Source: JAIBJN01 sp963802795 (GTDB lineage Bacteria; Actinomycetota; Thermoleophilia; Gaiellales; Gaiellaceae). Taken from it: 64,000 nt of DNA. The stretch spans positions 1 through 64,000 of the forward strand of contig CAWDJV010000004.1 in the NCBI GenBank assembly GCA_963802795.1. The letters are read 5' to 3'. The translations under genes and the position numbers were made by a program. Positions 41,823 to 50,302 of this stretch are shown one piece after another; the first letter of the stretch is position 1, and each line of letters opens with the position of its first letter. The notes under the pieces are model-generated. The model ran no database searches. It was given only the letters and a program-made list of their open reading frames with translations, and was not told the origin of the DNA.

Positions 41823-43893
41823 CCGCCGCAACGAGCTGCTTCGGCGCTTCGTCGAGTCTGCGCGGCGGGCTCAGATCGTCACGATCGTCAACCTCGCCCG
41901 TTCGGAAGCCGAGCTGGGCGAGCTCTTCACGGCAGAGCTTTGCGAGGCGTTCGAAGCCGAGATTGCGTTCGTCCTTGCGGCGCGTGACGGCGAAGCCGCC
42001 TGCACTCTCGTAGGCGCCCACGGCCTCATGCCCGAGCAACGGGCGGACCTGCTCGACGACGAACGCTGCGCGCGCGTCCTGACCTGTGAGGAGCCGCAGC
42101 TCTACAAGGGCGATCTGCTCGCGATCGGAGCCCAGGAGCTCGTCCTCGTGCCATTCGCCGGCGAGGTCGGCCGCGGTGTCGTCGGCGTCGCGCGCCTCTA
42201 CGACGAGCCCTTCGACCAGGCGGAGGTTGCCCTGCTCGAGGCGGTCGTGGAGAGCGTCAGGCACGCGCTGGAACGGATCCGCCTGGGAGAAGAGCGCGAT
42301 GCCCTCCTCACCCGCGAGCGTGCGGCACGACGGGAAGCGGAGGCAACGGCGGAACGACTCGAACGCCTGCAGCGCATCACCGGGACGATGCTCTCCGGCC
42401 TGCCGCTCGAGGGCATGCTCCGCGAGCTGCTGGAGCGAATCCGCGAGATCGTCACAGTCGACGCGGCCGTGATCCTCCTGATCGAGGGCGCCGACGCTGC
42501 GCTCGTCCTCCGCGCGGCGGCCGGCGCCGACACACACGTCGACGCAGCCGTCGAGCTCGCCCAGCGAGCAGGGGTCACCCGACGCGTCGTCGACGAACAT
42601 CGGGAAGTCGATCTCGGCGCTGCGCACGAGGACAATGGTTCTCCACGAGATCGTGAAACGATCCGCTCGCTGATCGCGGTGCCGATGACCGTCGAGGGAA
42701 GGATCGCCGGCGTGCTGGTGGCCGGCGCGCTGGCCCCGCGCGACTTCTCGCCCGACGACATCGACCTGCTCGAGCTCGCCGCTGACCGCGCCGCAATCGC
42801 GATCGAGAACGCTCGGCTCTATCGGGAAGCCGAGGAGCGCGGACAAGCTGCCCGGGTGCTCGGCTATGTCGCGGACGGCGTCTTCCTCGTCGACGCAAAG
42901 GGAGTGGTTCGGCTTTGGAACCCTGCCGCTGAGGCGATCACAGGCGTTCCGGCCGAGGCTGTGCTCGGCCGCCCCGTCGAGGAAGTGATTCCCGGCTGGG
43001 AGACGCTGGCGCAAGCCGTCAGCATCGCGAGCGCTCCGGCTGCGTCCACTGGTCCTGCGACGACACTTCCCGTCGAGCTGGAGGGTCGTGAGCTCTGGCT
43101 CTCGGTCGCCGGGGTGAGCTTCGCGGAGGGGACTGTTTACGCATTCCGCGACCTGACTGAGGAGCGGCGGTTGGAGGAGCTCAAGGCGGATTTCGTCGCG
43201 ACCGTCTCCCATGAGCTGCGAACGCCGATCGCCGCCGTCTACGGCGCGGTGAAGACCCTCGAGCGCGAAGACGTCGTCAACGAGGACTTACGCCGCCATC
43301 TCTTCTCCATCATCTCGGACCAATCCGAGCGGCTCGTCGATCTCGTCAACGACATCCTGCTCACGAGCCAGGTCGAGTCCGGCCGGCTCGTTCTCGCAAG
43401 CGAGCAGGTCGACGTCTCGGACGTCGCACGCGGGGTCATCGAGGCCGCGCGCACACACGCTCCAGAGGAGCTCTCGCTCGAGCTCGTGGCGCCCCCCTCT
43501 GTTGCCGCAGTCGCCGCGGACCGCGACAAGCTCCGGCAGGTGCTCGCGAACCTCGTGGGCAACGCAATCAAGTATTCGCCTGGCACCGGCCGTATCGAGG
43601 TCCGACTCGAGCCGCGCCGGACTCACCTTCGCATAGCGGTTCGTGACGAGGGCGTCGGTATTCCGCAGCCCGAGCAGCAGCGGATCTTCGAGAAGTTCTA
43701 CCGCTTGTATCCGAGCACGACCCGGGGAGTCAGCGGCACCGGCCTCGGTCTCTACATCTGCCGCGAACTGGTCCGACTCATGGGAGGCAGCATCTGGGTC
43801 GAATCGAGCGGGGGAATTGGTTCAACATTCTTCGTCGAGCTGCCGCTTGCCTCGGCATCGCTGGGAGCGGTGCCAACCGGGCGCCCATCGTAG
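41764..43893 (+). CDS. GAF-GAF-PAS hybrid histidine kinase
   Basis: About 709 residues if GTG 41764 is used (start uncertain; it overlaps the FIST gene by 59 bases). Domains: GAF-1, residues about 35-180 (IVTIVNLARSEAELGELFTA); GAF-2, about 210-365 (LERIREIVTVDAAVILLIEG, TIRSLIAVPMTVEGRIAGVL); PAS, 375-475 (ADGVFLVDAKGVVRLWNPAA); HisKA with VATVSHELRTPIAAVYGAVK; HATPase_c with LVGNAIKYSPGTGRI, VRDEGVGIPQPEQQRIFEKF and GTGLGLYICRELVRLMGGSI. All catalytic boxes are intact and no membrane segment is seen. Works with the FIST protein; no response regulator is adjacent. Confidence 0.9.
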   Translation: MRKETETIASSSLHSAQLLDRRNELLRRFVESARRAQIVTIVNLARSEAELGELFTAELCEAFEAEIAFVLAARDGEAACTLVGAHGLMPEQRADLLDDERCARVLTCEEPQLYKGDLLAIGAQELVLVPFAGEVGRGVVGVARLYDEPFDQAEVALLEAVVESVRHALERIRLGEERDALLTRERAARREAEATAERLERLQRITGTMLSGLPLEGMLRELLERIREIVTVDAAVILLIEGADAALVLRAAAGADTHVDAAVELAQRAGVTRRVVDEHREVDLGAAHEDNGSPRDRETIRSLIAVPMTVEGRIAGVLVAGALAPRDFSPDDIDLLELAADRAAIAIENARLYREAEERGQAARVLGYVADGVFLVDAKGVVRLWNPAAEAITGVPAEAVLGRPVEEVIPGWETLAQAVSIASAPAASTGPATTLPVELEGRELWLSVAGVSFAEGTVYAFRDLTEERRLEELKADFVATVSHELRTPIAAVYGAVKTLEREDVVNEDLRRHLFSIISDQSERLVDLVNDILLTSQVESGRLVLASEQVDVSDVARGVIEAARTHAPEELSLELVAPPSVAAVAADRDKLRQVLANLVGNAIKYSPGTGRIEVRLEPRRTHLRIAVRDEGVGIPQPEQQRIFEKFYRLYPSTTRGVSGTGLGLYICRELVRLMGGSIWVESSGGIGSTFFVELPLASASLGAVPTGRPS

Positions 43894-43928
43894 GCTCCTC
43901 GCGCCGGACGTCCCCTCGTGACTCTGCT

Positions 43929-44249
43929 CTACGCCCGCGTCGCCCGTACCGCCGTCCCGTAGGCGCAGATCTCAGTCCAGGTGCTCCCGAGCTCCGAGGT
44001 GTCGAAGCGGAAGGCGATGACCGCGTTGGCCCCCTTGCCCTCCGCCTCCTCGACGAGGCGCTGGGTGGCGTGCTCGCGTCCTTCGGCGAGCATCTTCGTC
44101 ATCCCCTTGAGCTCCCCGCCGACGATCGACTTGAACGACGCACCGATCTGAGAGCCGACGTTGCGCGAGCGGACGGTGAGGCCGAATACCTCGCCGAGCA
44201 CCTCGTCGATCCGGTAACCCGGGAGGTCGTTCATGGTGCTGATGATCAT
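43929..44249 (-). CDS. YbjQ-family (DUF74) protein
   Basis: 106 residues: MIISTMNDLPGYRIDEVLGE, VFGLTVRSRNVGSQIGASFK, SIVGGELKGMTKMLAEGREH and GANAVIAFRFDTSELGSTWT, EICAYGTAVRA. This is the YbjQ fold, a small pentameric protein often described as putative heavy-metal-binding; its function is unproven. Convergent with the kinase gene and divergent from the protease at 44430. Confidence 0.92.
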   Translation of the reverse strand: MIISTMNDLPGYRIDEVLGEVFGLTVRSRNVGSQIGASFKSIVGGELKGMTKMLAEGREHATQRLVEEAEGKGANAVIAFRFDTSELGSTWTEICAYGTAVRATRA

Positions 44250-44429
44250 CGCGACTCCTTTCCACTGGCGAAGGAAGCGAATTCTGCCCGCGGCGTGCGT
44301 CCTGCGAATTGGCGGTCGCCGGATCAGTCCGCTTCGATCTCGTAACCGACCGTGCGAGGCATCCTGGAGCGGGTCTTTGCATTCGGTCTCGACGCGTCGT
44401 AACGTTGATCAACCCGACAAGGAGGGGAG

Positions 44430-45245
44430 ATGCGGTTGATACGCAGCGCCGCAACGATTGTGGCCGCAGCGGCAGCGATCGCCGTCTTGCTCGTCGCACC
44501 GGCCGGCGCGGTGATCGGCGGGACGGACGACACGGCCAACCGGTACGCGAACGTCGGCGTGCTGCAGCTCCAGATCGAGGGCGACTGGTTCGACTTTTGC
44601 TCGGGGACGCTCGTCCGCGCTGACGTCGTTCTTACCGCCGCGCACTGCACCGACTTCCTGGTCGAGGAAGGGCCGGACGGGCTCGGCCCCGACGATCTGC
44701 GGATCTCGTTCGATCCGGAGGGGGACGGGCCGTACGCAACGGTGGATCACATCGTCGTGCACCCAGACTGGTTCACCGCGCCGCCCTGTATCGGCAACTC
44801 CAAGCAGCGCTGCCTCGCGCCTCCGGCCGAGGACATCGCGCTCGTGTTCCTCGACGACGCGGTGGCCGGCGTGACGCCCGCACCGATCGCAAGTGCCGAC
44901 TACCTCGCCGCGCTCGACCTGAAGACCGAGACGTTCACCGTCGTCGGCTACGGAACCGACGAGTTCATCACAGGCAGCCTCGCGTCGCCCAAGGCAATCG
45001 TCCTGGTCGACGGCGTGCGGAGCTACCGGGACGTGACGGCCATCCCGGCGAAGGATGCCTTCCCCGACCGGTTCCTGAAGATCACTCAGAGCACCTGCTT
45101 CGGCGACTCGGGCGGCCCCTTGTTCCACGAGGGCACGATCGTCGGGATCAACACCTGGACGTTCAGCCTGCGCTGTTCGGGCCCAAATTTCGCGTACCGG
45201 GTCGACTCGACGGCCGCGCGGACGTTCCTCGAGGCGAATCTCTAG
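44430..45245 (+). CDS. Secreted trypsin-like serine protease (S1A)
   Basis: 271 residues; ACAAGGAGGGG lies before ATG 44430. Signal peptide (AATIVAAAAAIAVLLVAPAG) directly followed by AVIGGTDDTANR, the chymotrypsin-type N-terminus that forms on cleavage. Catalytic His in VVLTAAHCTDF, Asp in EDIALVFLDDAV and Ser in STCFGDSGGPLFHEG. Extra Cys at CIGNSKQRC make a small insertion loop. Very short or no propeptide, so it may be active on secretion. Different subfamily from the streptogrisin-like enzyme at 18113. Confidence 0.92.
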   Translation: MRLIRSAATIVAAAAAIAVLLVAPAGAVIGGTDDTANRYANVGVLQLQIEGDWFDFCSGTLVRADVVLTAAHCTDFLVEEGPDGLGPDDLRISFDPEGDGPYATVDHIVVHPDWFTAPPCIGNSKQRCLAPPAEDIALVFLDDAVAGVTPAPIASADYLAALDLKTETFTVVGYGTDEFITGSLASPKAIVLVDGVRSYRDVTAIPAKDAFPDRFLKITQSTCFGDSGGPLFHEGTIVGINTWTFSLRCSGPNFAYRVDSTAARTFLEANL

Positions 45246-45358
45246 ACGACGGAGTGCGCCGGCTGGCGAGCCACGGGCCCTCCAGCCGGCGCACTCGCTG
45301 CAGCCGGCCGACCGCGGTCGGCGATATGCAGCGGCCGTCTCGACCCACGGCTTACGCA

Positions 45359-45785
45359 GCAGGGCACCATCGAGCATTTTCGCGGGCGACGGGCTGATGG
45401 CGTTCTTCAACGACCCCATGCCGGTCGTGGACCACGAGCTTGCGGCCGTTCGAACGGCTGTAGCCGTGCGCGATCGGTTTGCACTGCTCGCGAAGGAGTG
45501 GCGGAAGCGTGGTCATGAGCTTGGACTCGGCATAGGGGTCGCCACCGGCTACGCCACGCTCGGCCGAGTCGGCTTCGAGGGTCGCTACGAGTACGGCGCA
45601 GTCGGAAACGCCGTCATTCTCGCCTCGCGTCTCAGCGACGCAGCCGGTCGGACGAGATCCTGCTCGATCAGCGAGCGCATGCCGCGGTCGAGGATCGCGT
45701 CGCAACCGAGCCGGTGCCGGAGCTTCGGCTCAAGGGATTGAGCAGGCCTGTCGTTGCCGTCCGCGCCGTCGCAGTCCGCGACTGA
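45359..45785 (+). pseudogene. Class III adenylate cyclase remnant
   Basis: The catalytic domain is entered in the middle: GTIEHFAGDGLMAFFNDPMP (second metal Asp), LGLGIGVATGYATLGRVGFE, YEYGAVGNAVILASRLSDAA. After an indel near 45650 it continues DEILLDQRAHAAVEDRVATE and PVPELRLKGLSRPVVAVRAV to TGA 45783-45785. The first half of the domain with the first metal Asp is missing, and the Asp/Asn positions differ from those of the intact cyclase at 24241, so this is a degenerate fragment of another cyclase. It could be the tail of a longer gene lost by deletion. Confidence 0.7.
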
Positions 45786-45929
45786 GGCTCAAACTCCCGC
45801 GGATCCGACTTGAGTCGATCGGCACCGCCTCGCGCGCGCCCATTAGGCCTCCAGCCGGATGCTGGTGACCGGCTCGAGCTCGATCCTCACCGGCGCCTCC
45901 CGTGAGAAAGCGACCGGGATCCTGGCCGC

Positions 45930-46433
45930 TCACCCGGGAGTTGCGTCTGCATCCCCCTGCCGAGATTCGGTCTCGCCGGCCCAGTAGTCGACGCCGCTCG
46001 AGCGAGGCACGATGAGGTCGTCGTCGCGATTGCCGGTCCAGATCCCGATCTTGTCGCCGTCCGGATACACGCTCGCCGCCGGATAGCTCACCGTCGAGAA
46101 CATCAGGACGCGAGCGGTCCGCTCGGTGTCGTTTCGGACTCCGTGGGCGCCTTCGGGGCCTGACGGAAAGCAGACGACATCCCACGGCTCCAGCACGTCC
46201 GTTCCGTCGGGATGCCGCAGCGTCGGAGTGCCTTCGAGAACCAGTAGCCACTCCTCCTCGCCGTACTCGTAGTGGTACGGGCAGATCGACTGGCCCGGTG
46301 GGAGCTCGTACACGCTCGCGCCGAGCCGGCCGGCGTCGATCAGCCGTCCGAAGCGAAACATGCCGGAGCGAAAGCCTTCCGGGTCGTCGGCGTCGTACTC
46401 GAAGACGGGAGCGGCGATGTTGAGACGGCGCAC
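45930..46433 (-). CDS. Cupin-domain protein
   Basis: 167 residues from ATG 46433. Cupin motif 1: GQSICPYHYEYGEEEWLLVL (His, His-equivalent Tyr, Glu); motif 2: PSGPEGAHGVRNDTERTARV. C-terminal tail VYPDGDKIGIWTGNRDDDLI and VDYWAGE is common in a group of stand-alone cupins of unknown function in actinobacteria. Probably cytosolic and metal-binding. A short minus-strand segment at 45845-45905 (IELEPVTSIRLEA) next to it is too short to assign. Confidence 0.85.
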   Translation of the reverse strand: MRRLNIAAPVFEYDADDPEGFRSGMFRFGRLIDAGRLGASVYELPPGQSICPYHYEYGEEEWLLVLEGTPTLRHPDGTDVLEPWDVVCFPSGPEGAHGVRNDTERTARVLMFSTVSYPAASVYPDGDKIGIWTGNRDDDLIVPRSSGVDYWAGETESRQGDADATPG

Positions 46434-46525
46434 CGGCGTGACCGTACCAGCACGTTCACGAGACCGATGAGTCCGGATGCCCAGGATCGTCTCTATTAAG
46501 ACCCAACCGGATTCGAAGGAGTGAC

Positions 46526-46924
46526 ATGTTCAAGGACACCAAGGCATACAGCAGCTTCTCGGTCGACGACCTGCCGGCGGCGAAGCAGTTCTACGGCGAC
46601 ACCCTGGGCCTCGAGGTCGACGAGATCCCCGAGGGCCTGGTGCTCAAGATCGCCGGCGGCACCGACGTCTTCATCTACCCCTCTGACAACTACACGGCCC
46701 CGAAGCACACCGTCCTCAACTTTCCCGTGGACGACGTCGACGCGGCGGTGGACGAGCTCATCAGGCGCGGCGTTCGCATGGAGCACTACGACCTGCCGGA
46801 GATCAAGACCGACGAGAAGGGCATCTTCAGAGGAGGAGACTCCGGGCCTGAAGCGATTGCGTGGTTCAAGGATCCGGCCGGCCACGTGCTCGCGGTGATG
46901 CAGGACGGGGACGGCGCTCAGTAG
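46526..46924 (+). CDS. VOC-family protein
   Basis: 132 residues; GAAGGAG upstream of ATG 46526. DTKAYSSFSVDDLPAAKQFY, GDTLGLEVDEIPEGLVLKIA, VLNFPVDDVDAAVDELIRRG and EAIAWFKDPAGHVLAVMQ. The metal-binding His/Glu positions are mostly replaced, so a ligand-binding rather than catalytic role is possible. Third VOC protein of the window; not close to the other two in sequence. Confidence 0.85.
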   Translation: MFKDTKAYSSFSVDDLPAAKQFYGDTLGLEVDEIPEGLVLKIAGGTDVFIYPSDNYTAPKHTVLNFPVDDVDAAVDELIRRGVRMEHYDLPEIKTDEKGIFRGGDSGPEAIAWFKDPAGHVLAVMQDGDGAQ

Positions 46925-47099
46925 CTTCGGAACGCGGCGGCGAGATCCGCGCGCCGCACCGGCCATCCGTTGCGGGCAAACCCGTACCGAAGTCTGTGGC
47001 CAAATGCGGATCGACGTGCGGGGCGCCCGAGGGGCCGGGATCCCTGTTCCGGTCTACCTTGGGCTCGAGAACACGAATAGTCGAAGGAGACGACCCGCC

Positions 47100-48467
47100 A
47101 TGGCTTCCTATCCCGCCTCGACCACGCGCCCCCGCCCCCGCGCCTCGAGTACCAGCTCGGGCGCTTTCTGGATGGTGGCGACGATGCTGCTCGGCCTCGC
47201 TGTCGCCGTTGTCGGCTTCTTTGCCCTGATGATGTGGGCCGACTCGCGCGAGTCGCGCGACGCGGCGCCGCAGCCCGCTGCCTCCGAGGACGGGGCACCG
47301 GCTGCCGCCCAGGAGCAGGTGGGCGACCACAACACGGCGCTGCCGTTGAACAGCTTCGCCGGCATCGTGCCCGAGAACGCGGCCGAGCTGGCCGAGGCTC
47401 ACAAGGCCTTTGACGCGACGCTCCCGGCTGTGCCCGCCGGCGACCTGGTCAAGGTGCAGATGACCTTGAAGGACATGGTCGTCGAGGTGGCGCCGGGCGT
47501 GGAGTACAACACCTGGGCCTTCGACGGGCACGGTGCTCCCGGCCCCGTCGTCCACGTGCGCGAGGGCCAGACCGTCGAGATGACGCTCACGAACGGCGGC
47601 TCGATCCCGCATTCGATCGACTTCCACGCCGCCCGGATCGCGCCCGACGTCGCCTTCCGCGACGCGAAGCCGGGCGAATCGTTCACATTCCGCTTCAAGG
47701 CGGGCGACCCCGGCATCTTCATGTACCACTGCGGCACGAAGCCGGTGCTCGCCCACATCGCCAACGGCATGTACGGCGCGATCATCGTCCAGCCGAAGGA
47801 AGGGCTGCCGCCGGTCGACAATGAGTACGTCCTCGTCGGCAGCGAGTGGTACCTGGACGGCGACGGCATCGACGAGCCGGCCTCGCTCGACATGTCCAAG
47901 GCGCGCGCCAGGCTGGTCGACTGGGCGACGTTCAACGGTTACGCGAATCAGTACGTCACGCACCCGCTCACCGCGGCGCCGGGCGAGACGACGCGGTTCT
48001 GGGTCGTCGCCGCCGGCCCGACGAACAACGTGAACTTCCACGTCGTCGGCACGATCTTCGACCGCGCGTGGGTCAACTCCGACCTGAAGAGCCCACCGCA
48101 GCGAGGAGTCCAGACGGTCATCGTTCCCGCAGGTGGCGGCGCCGTCTTCGACGTCAACATCGACGACGAGGGCATGTACCCGTTCGTGAGCCACGCGTTC
48201 GCCGACGTCGACCTCGGCCAGGTCGGTCTGCTCAAGGTCGGCAACCCGCCCAGCCGCAGCCTCACTGAGGAGCTCGAAGCGCGGGAGCCGCCGGCGGGTC
48301 GGCTCCCGCGCCTTCGTGCCCCGATCGCGGCCTTGGCGCTCCTACGGCTCCAGATCGAGACGGAGCCGGCGCCGAGCGCCGTGTCACCGGCTCGGCCGTA
48401 CCCGAAGCCGCGGCCGAACCGCAGCCGCCCGCGCAGCAAGACGAAGCAGCGGGCGCGCCGGCGGTAA
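47100..48467 (+). CDS. NirK-like two-domain multicopper oxidase
   Basis: 455 residues from ATG 47100. N-terminal membrane anchor MVATMLLGLAVAVVGFFALM, an Ala/Pro-rich linker, then two cupredoxin domains. Copper ligands of domain 1: SIPHSIDFHAARIAPD, GIFMYHCGTKPVLAHIANGM (type-1 Cys, His and Met; type-2 His). Domain 2 gives NVNFHVVGTIFDRAWVNSD and YPFVSHAFADVDLGQVGLLK. This is the NirK/small laccase-like arrangement; it may reduce nitrite or oxidise organics or metals. After KVGNPPS a 60-residue basic, Pro-rich tail (RSRPRSKTKQRARRR end) is unlike the family and might come from a frameshift near 48245. Confidence 0.88.
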   Translation: MASYPASTTRPRPRASSTSSGAFWMVATMLLGLAVAVVGFFALMMWADSRESRDAAPQPAASEDGAPAAAQEQVGDHNTALPLNSFAGIVPENAAELAEAHKAFDATLPAVPAGDLVKVQMTLKDMVVEVAPGVEYNTWAFDGHGAPGPVVHVREGQTVEMTLTNGGSIPHSIDFHAARIAPDVAFRDAKPGESFTFRFKAGDPGIFMYHCGTKPVLAHIANGMYGAIIVQPKEGLPPVDNEYVLVGSEWYLDGDGIDEPASLDMSKARARLVDWATFNGYANQYVTHPLTAAPGETTRFWVVAAGPTNNVNFHVVGTIFDRAWVNSDLKSPPQRGVQTVIVPAGGGAVFDVNIDDEGMYPFVSHAFADVDLGQVGLLKVGNPPSRSLTEELEAREPPAGRLPRLRAPIAALALLRLQIETEPAPSAVSPARPYPKPRPNRSRPRSKTKQRARRR

Positions 48468-48487
48468 CCGGCCGGCTCGACAACGAG

Positions 48488-48934
48488 TCAGTCGGTCGCC
48501 GCGACCGGCTCGTGCCGCTCGGTCGTATCCGACCCGGCAACGAGGACCGGGACGGGAGACCTGAGGACGAGGCGCTCGCTGACGCTCCCGAGGATGAGGC
48601 GCCCGACCGGGCCGAGGCCGCGAGACCCGACGACGACCAGATCGTAGCCTCCGGTTTCCGCCTCGCGAACGATCTCGTCGAGAGGGGCGCCGTGGGCGAT
48701 CTTCATCTCCGACTCGATTCCCCGCTCGCGTAGGTGCTGATGGGCGCTCGCGACGTCCTGGTGGGCGTGCGGAGCCATCATCCGGTGGCCGCCCGCCTTG
48801 CTCGCTCCTGCATCGTCCTCCGGGACCACGCTGAGGATCGTCACCTCGCTGCGTCCCTCGGCGGCCAGCTCGGCGGTCTCTTCGAGCGCCTGCCTCGAGT
48901 GTTCGAATCCATCGTAGGCCAGCAAGACCTTCAC
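48488..48934 (-). CDS. Universal stress protein (UspA family)
   Basis: 148 residues from GTG 48934 (AAAGGAG upstream). KVLLAYDGFEHSRQALEETA, EVTILSVVPEDD, IAHGAPLDEIVREAETGGYD, LVVVGSRGLGPVGRLILGSV and SERLVLRSPVPVLVAG. The G-S-R-G-L-G-P-x(5)-L-G-S loop is the ATP-binding signature. A His-rich insert (HRMMAPHAHQDVASAHQH) between strands is unusual. Single-domain Usp, cytosolic; divergent from the flavoprotein at 49095. Confidence 0.92.
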   Translation of the reverse strand: MKVLLAYDGFEHSRQALEETAELAAEGRSEVTILSVVPEDDAGASKAGGHRMMAPHAHQDVASAHQHLRERGIESEMKIAHGAPLDEIVREAETGGYDLVVVGSRGLGPVGRLILGSVSERLVLRSPVPVLVAGSDTTERHEPVAATD

Positions 48935-49094
48935 GTTCGTCTCCTTTCTCCGTGCCGCTCGCCAGAATGCCAGCCTCACGGATTGCCGGCTGGAAGGCAT
49001 CGGGGCCGCGACGGACCGATGCTGCGGTTTTCCCGCAGACGCGTCCGAACGTCCCCCGATGCCTACGGACGGAATGAGGACTAGGGTGCTCGGC

Positions 49095-50241
49095 ATGTCC
49101 GAACGACCGCTTCGGGTCGTGATCGCCGGCGGAGGAGTTGCGGCGCTCGAGGCGATGATCGCGTTGAGAACGCTCGCCGAGGAGCGGGTCAAGGTCACGC
49201 TGCTCGCCCCGGAAACGGAGTTCTCCTACCGACCGCTCGCCGTCGCCGAGCCGTTCCAGCTCGGGCAGGTGCAGCGGTTCGAGCTCGCCACCCTCGCAGG
49301 CGGTTGCGGTGCCCACCACGTTCTCGGCGGTCTCGCGGTCGTCGAGGCGGGTCAGCGGCGCATCCGCACGACCCGGGCCGTGGAGATGCGCTACGACGCG
49401 CTGCTCGTCGCCTGCGGGGCCCAGGCGCGACCCGGGATCCCGGGCGCCCTGACCTTCCGCGGCTCGACCGACGTGCCCGACTTCCGCGCGCTCCTGGCCG
49501 ACCTCGACGCGGGCGTGGTCAAGCGGGTCGTCTTCGCCGTCCCGGGCGGTGTCACCTGGTCGCTCCCTCTCTACGAGCTGGCTCTCCTGACGGCGTCCCG
49601 CCTGGCGGGGAGGGGCGTGCAGGGCGCGGAGCTCACCGTCGTCACGCCCGAGGACGATCCGCTCCGCATCTTCGGCCGCGAAGCGAGCAACGACCTGCGT
49701 AGCTCTCCTGGCTGCGAGGGGGATCGCGCTGAAGACGGGCGCCTACGCAGAGGCGTTCGAAGCCGGCTCGCTCAGGCTCGTCCCCGGTGAGAAGCTCGAA
49801 GCGGATCGCGTCGTCGCTCTCCCGCGGCTCAACGGCATCACGCTCGCCGGGATTCCCCAGGACGCGGACGGCTTCATCCGCGTCGATCCGCACGGTCGCG
49901 TGGAGGGGCTGGCCGACGTCTACGCGGCTGGGGACATCACGGACTTCCCGGTCAAGCAGGGCGGACTCGCGACCCAGCAGGCGGACGCCGTCGCGGAAGC
50001 GATCGCCGCCCGGGCGGGAGCGGACGTGACGCCGCGGCCGTTCGAGCCAGTGCTGCGGGGTCTCGTGCTGACGGGCGAGACCCCGCGCTACCTGCGCGCG
50101 GAGCTGAAACGAGGCCTCGGCGGCCGCTCGGCGGTCGACGACGAGCCGCTCTGGTGGCCGGCCGGGAAGATCGCAGGCCTCTACCTGGGCCCGTATCTGG
50201 CCGAGCACGCCGGCCTCGCCTTCGGCGCCTCCAGGGCGTAG
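49095..50241 (+). CDS. SQR/NDH-2-like FAD oxidoreductase, one frameshift
   Basis: Starts at ATG 49095: MSERPLRVVIAGGGVAALEA (FAD dinucleotide fold). FSYRPLAVAEPFQLGQVQRF, RYDALLVACGAQARPGIPGA and AVPGGVTWSLPLYELALLTA lead to a frame break near 49697. Downstream the other frame gives GIALKTGAYAEAFEAGSLRL, DRVVALPRLNGITLAGIPQD, DVYAAGDITDFPVKQGGLAT and ends LAEHAGLAFGASRA. Total length 1147 bases = 382 codons + 1, a single extra base. It resembles sulfide:quinone reductase/NADH dehydrogenase-like proteins but has no visible membrane anchor. Often placed next to Usp genes, as here. Confidence 0.82.
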
Positions 50242-50302
50242 CCCCTCAGCCGGATCAAGCGACTCACCCCGCCCGCGAGCACGTCGTGACGGACGTCGGA
50301 GG

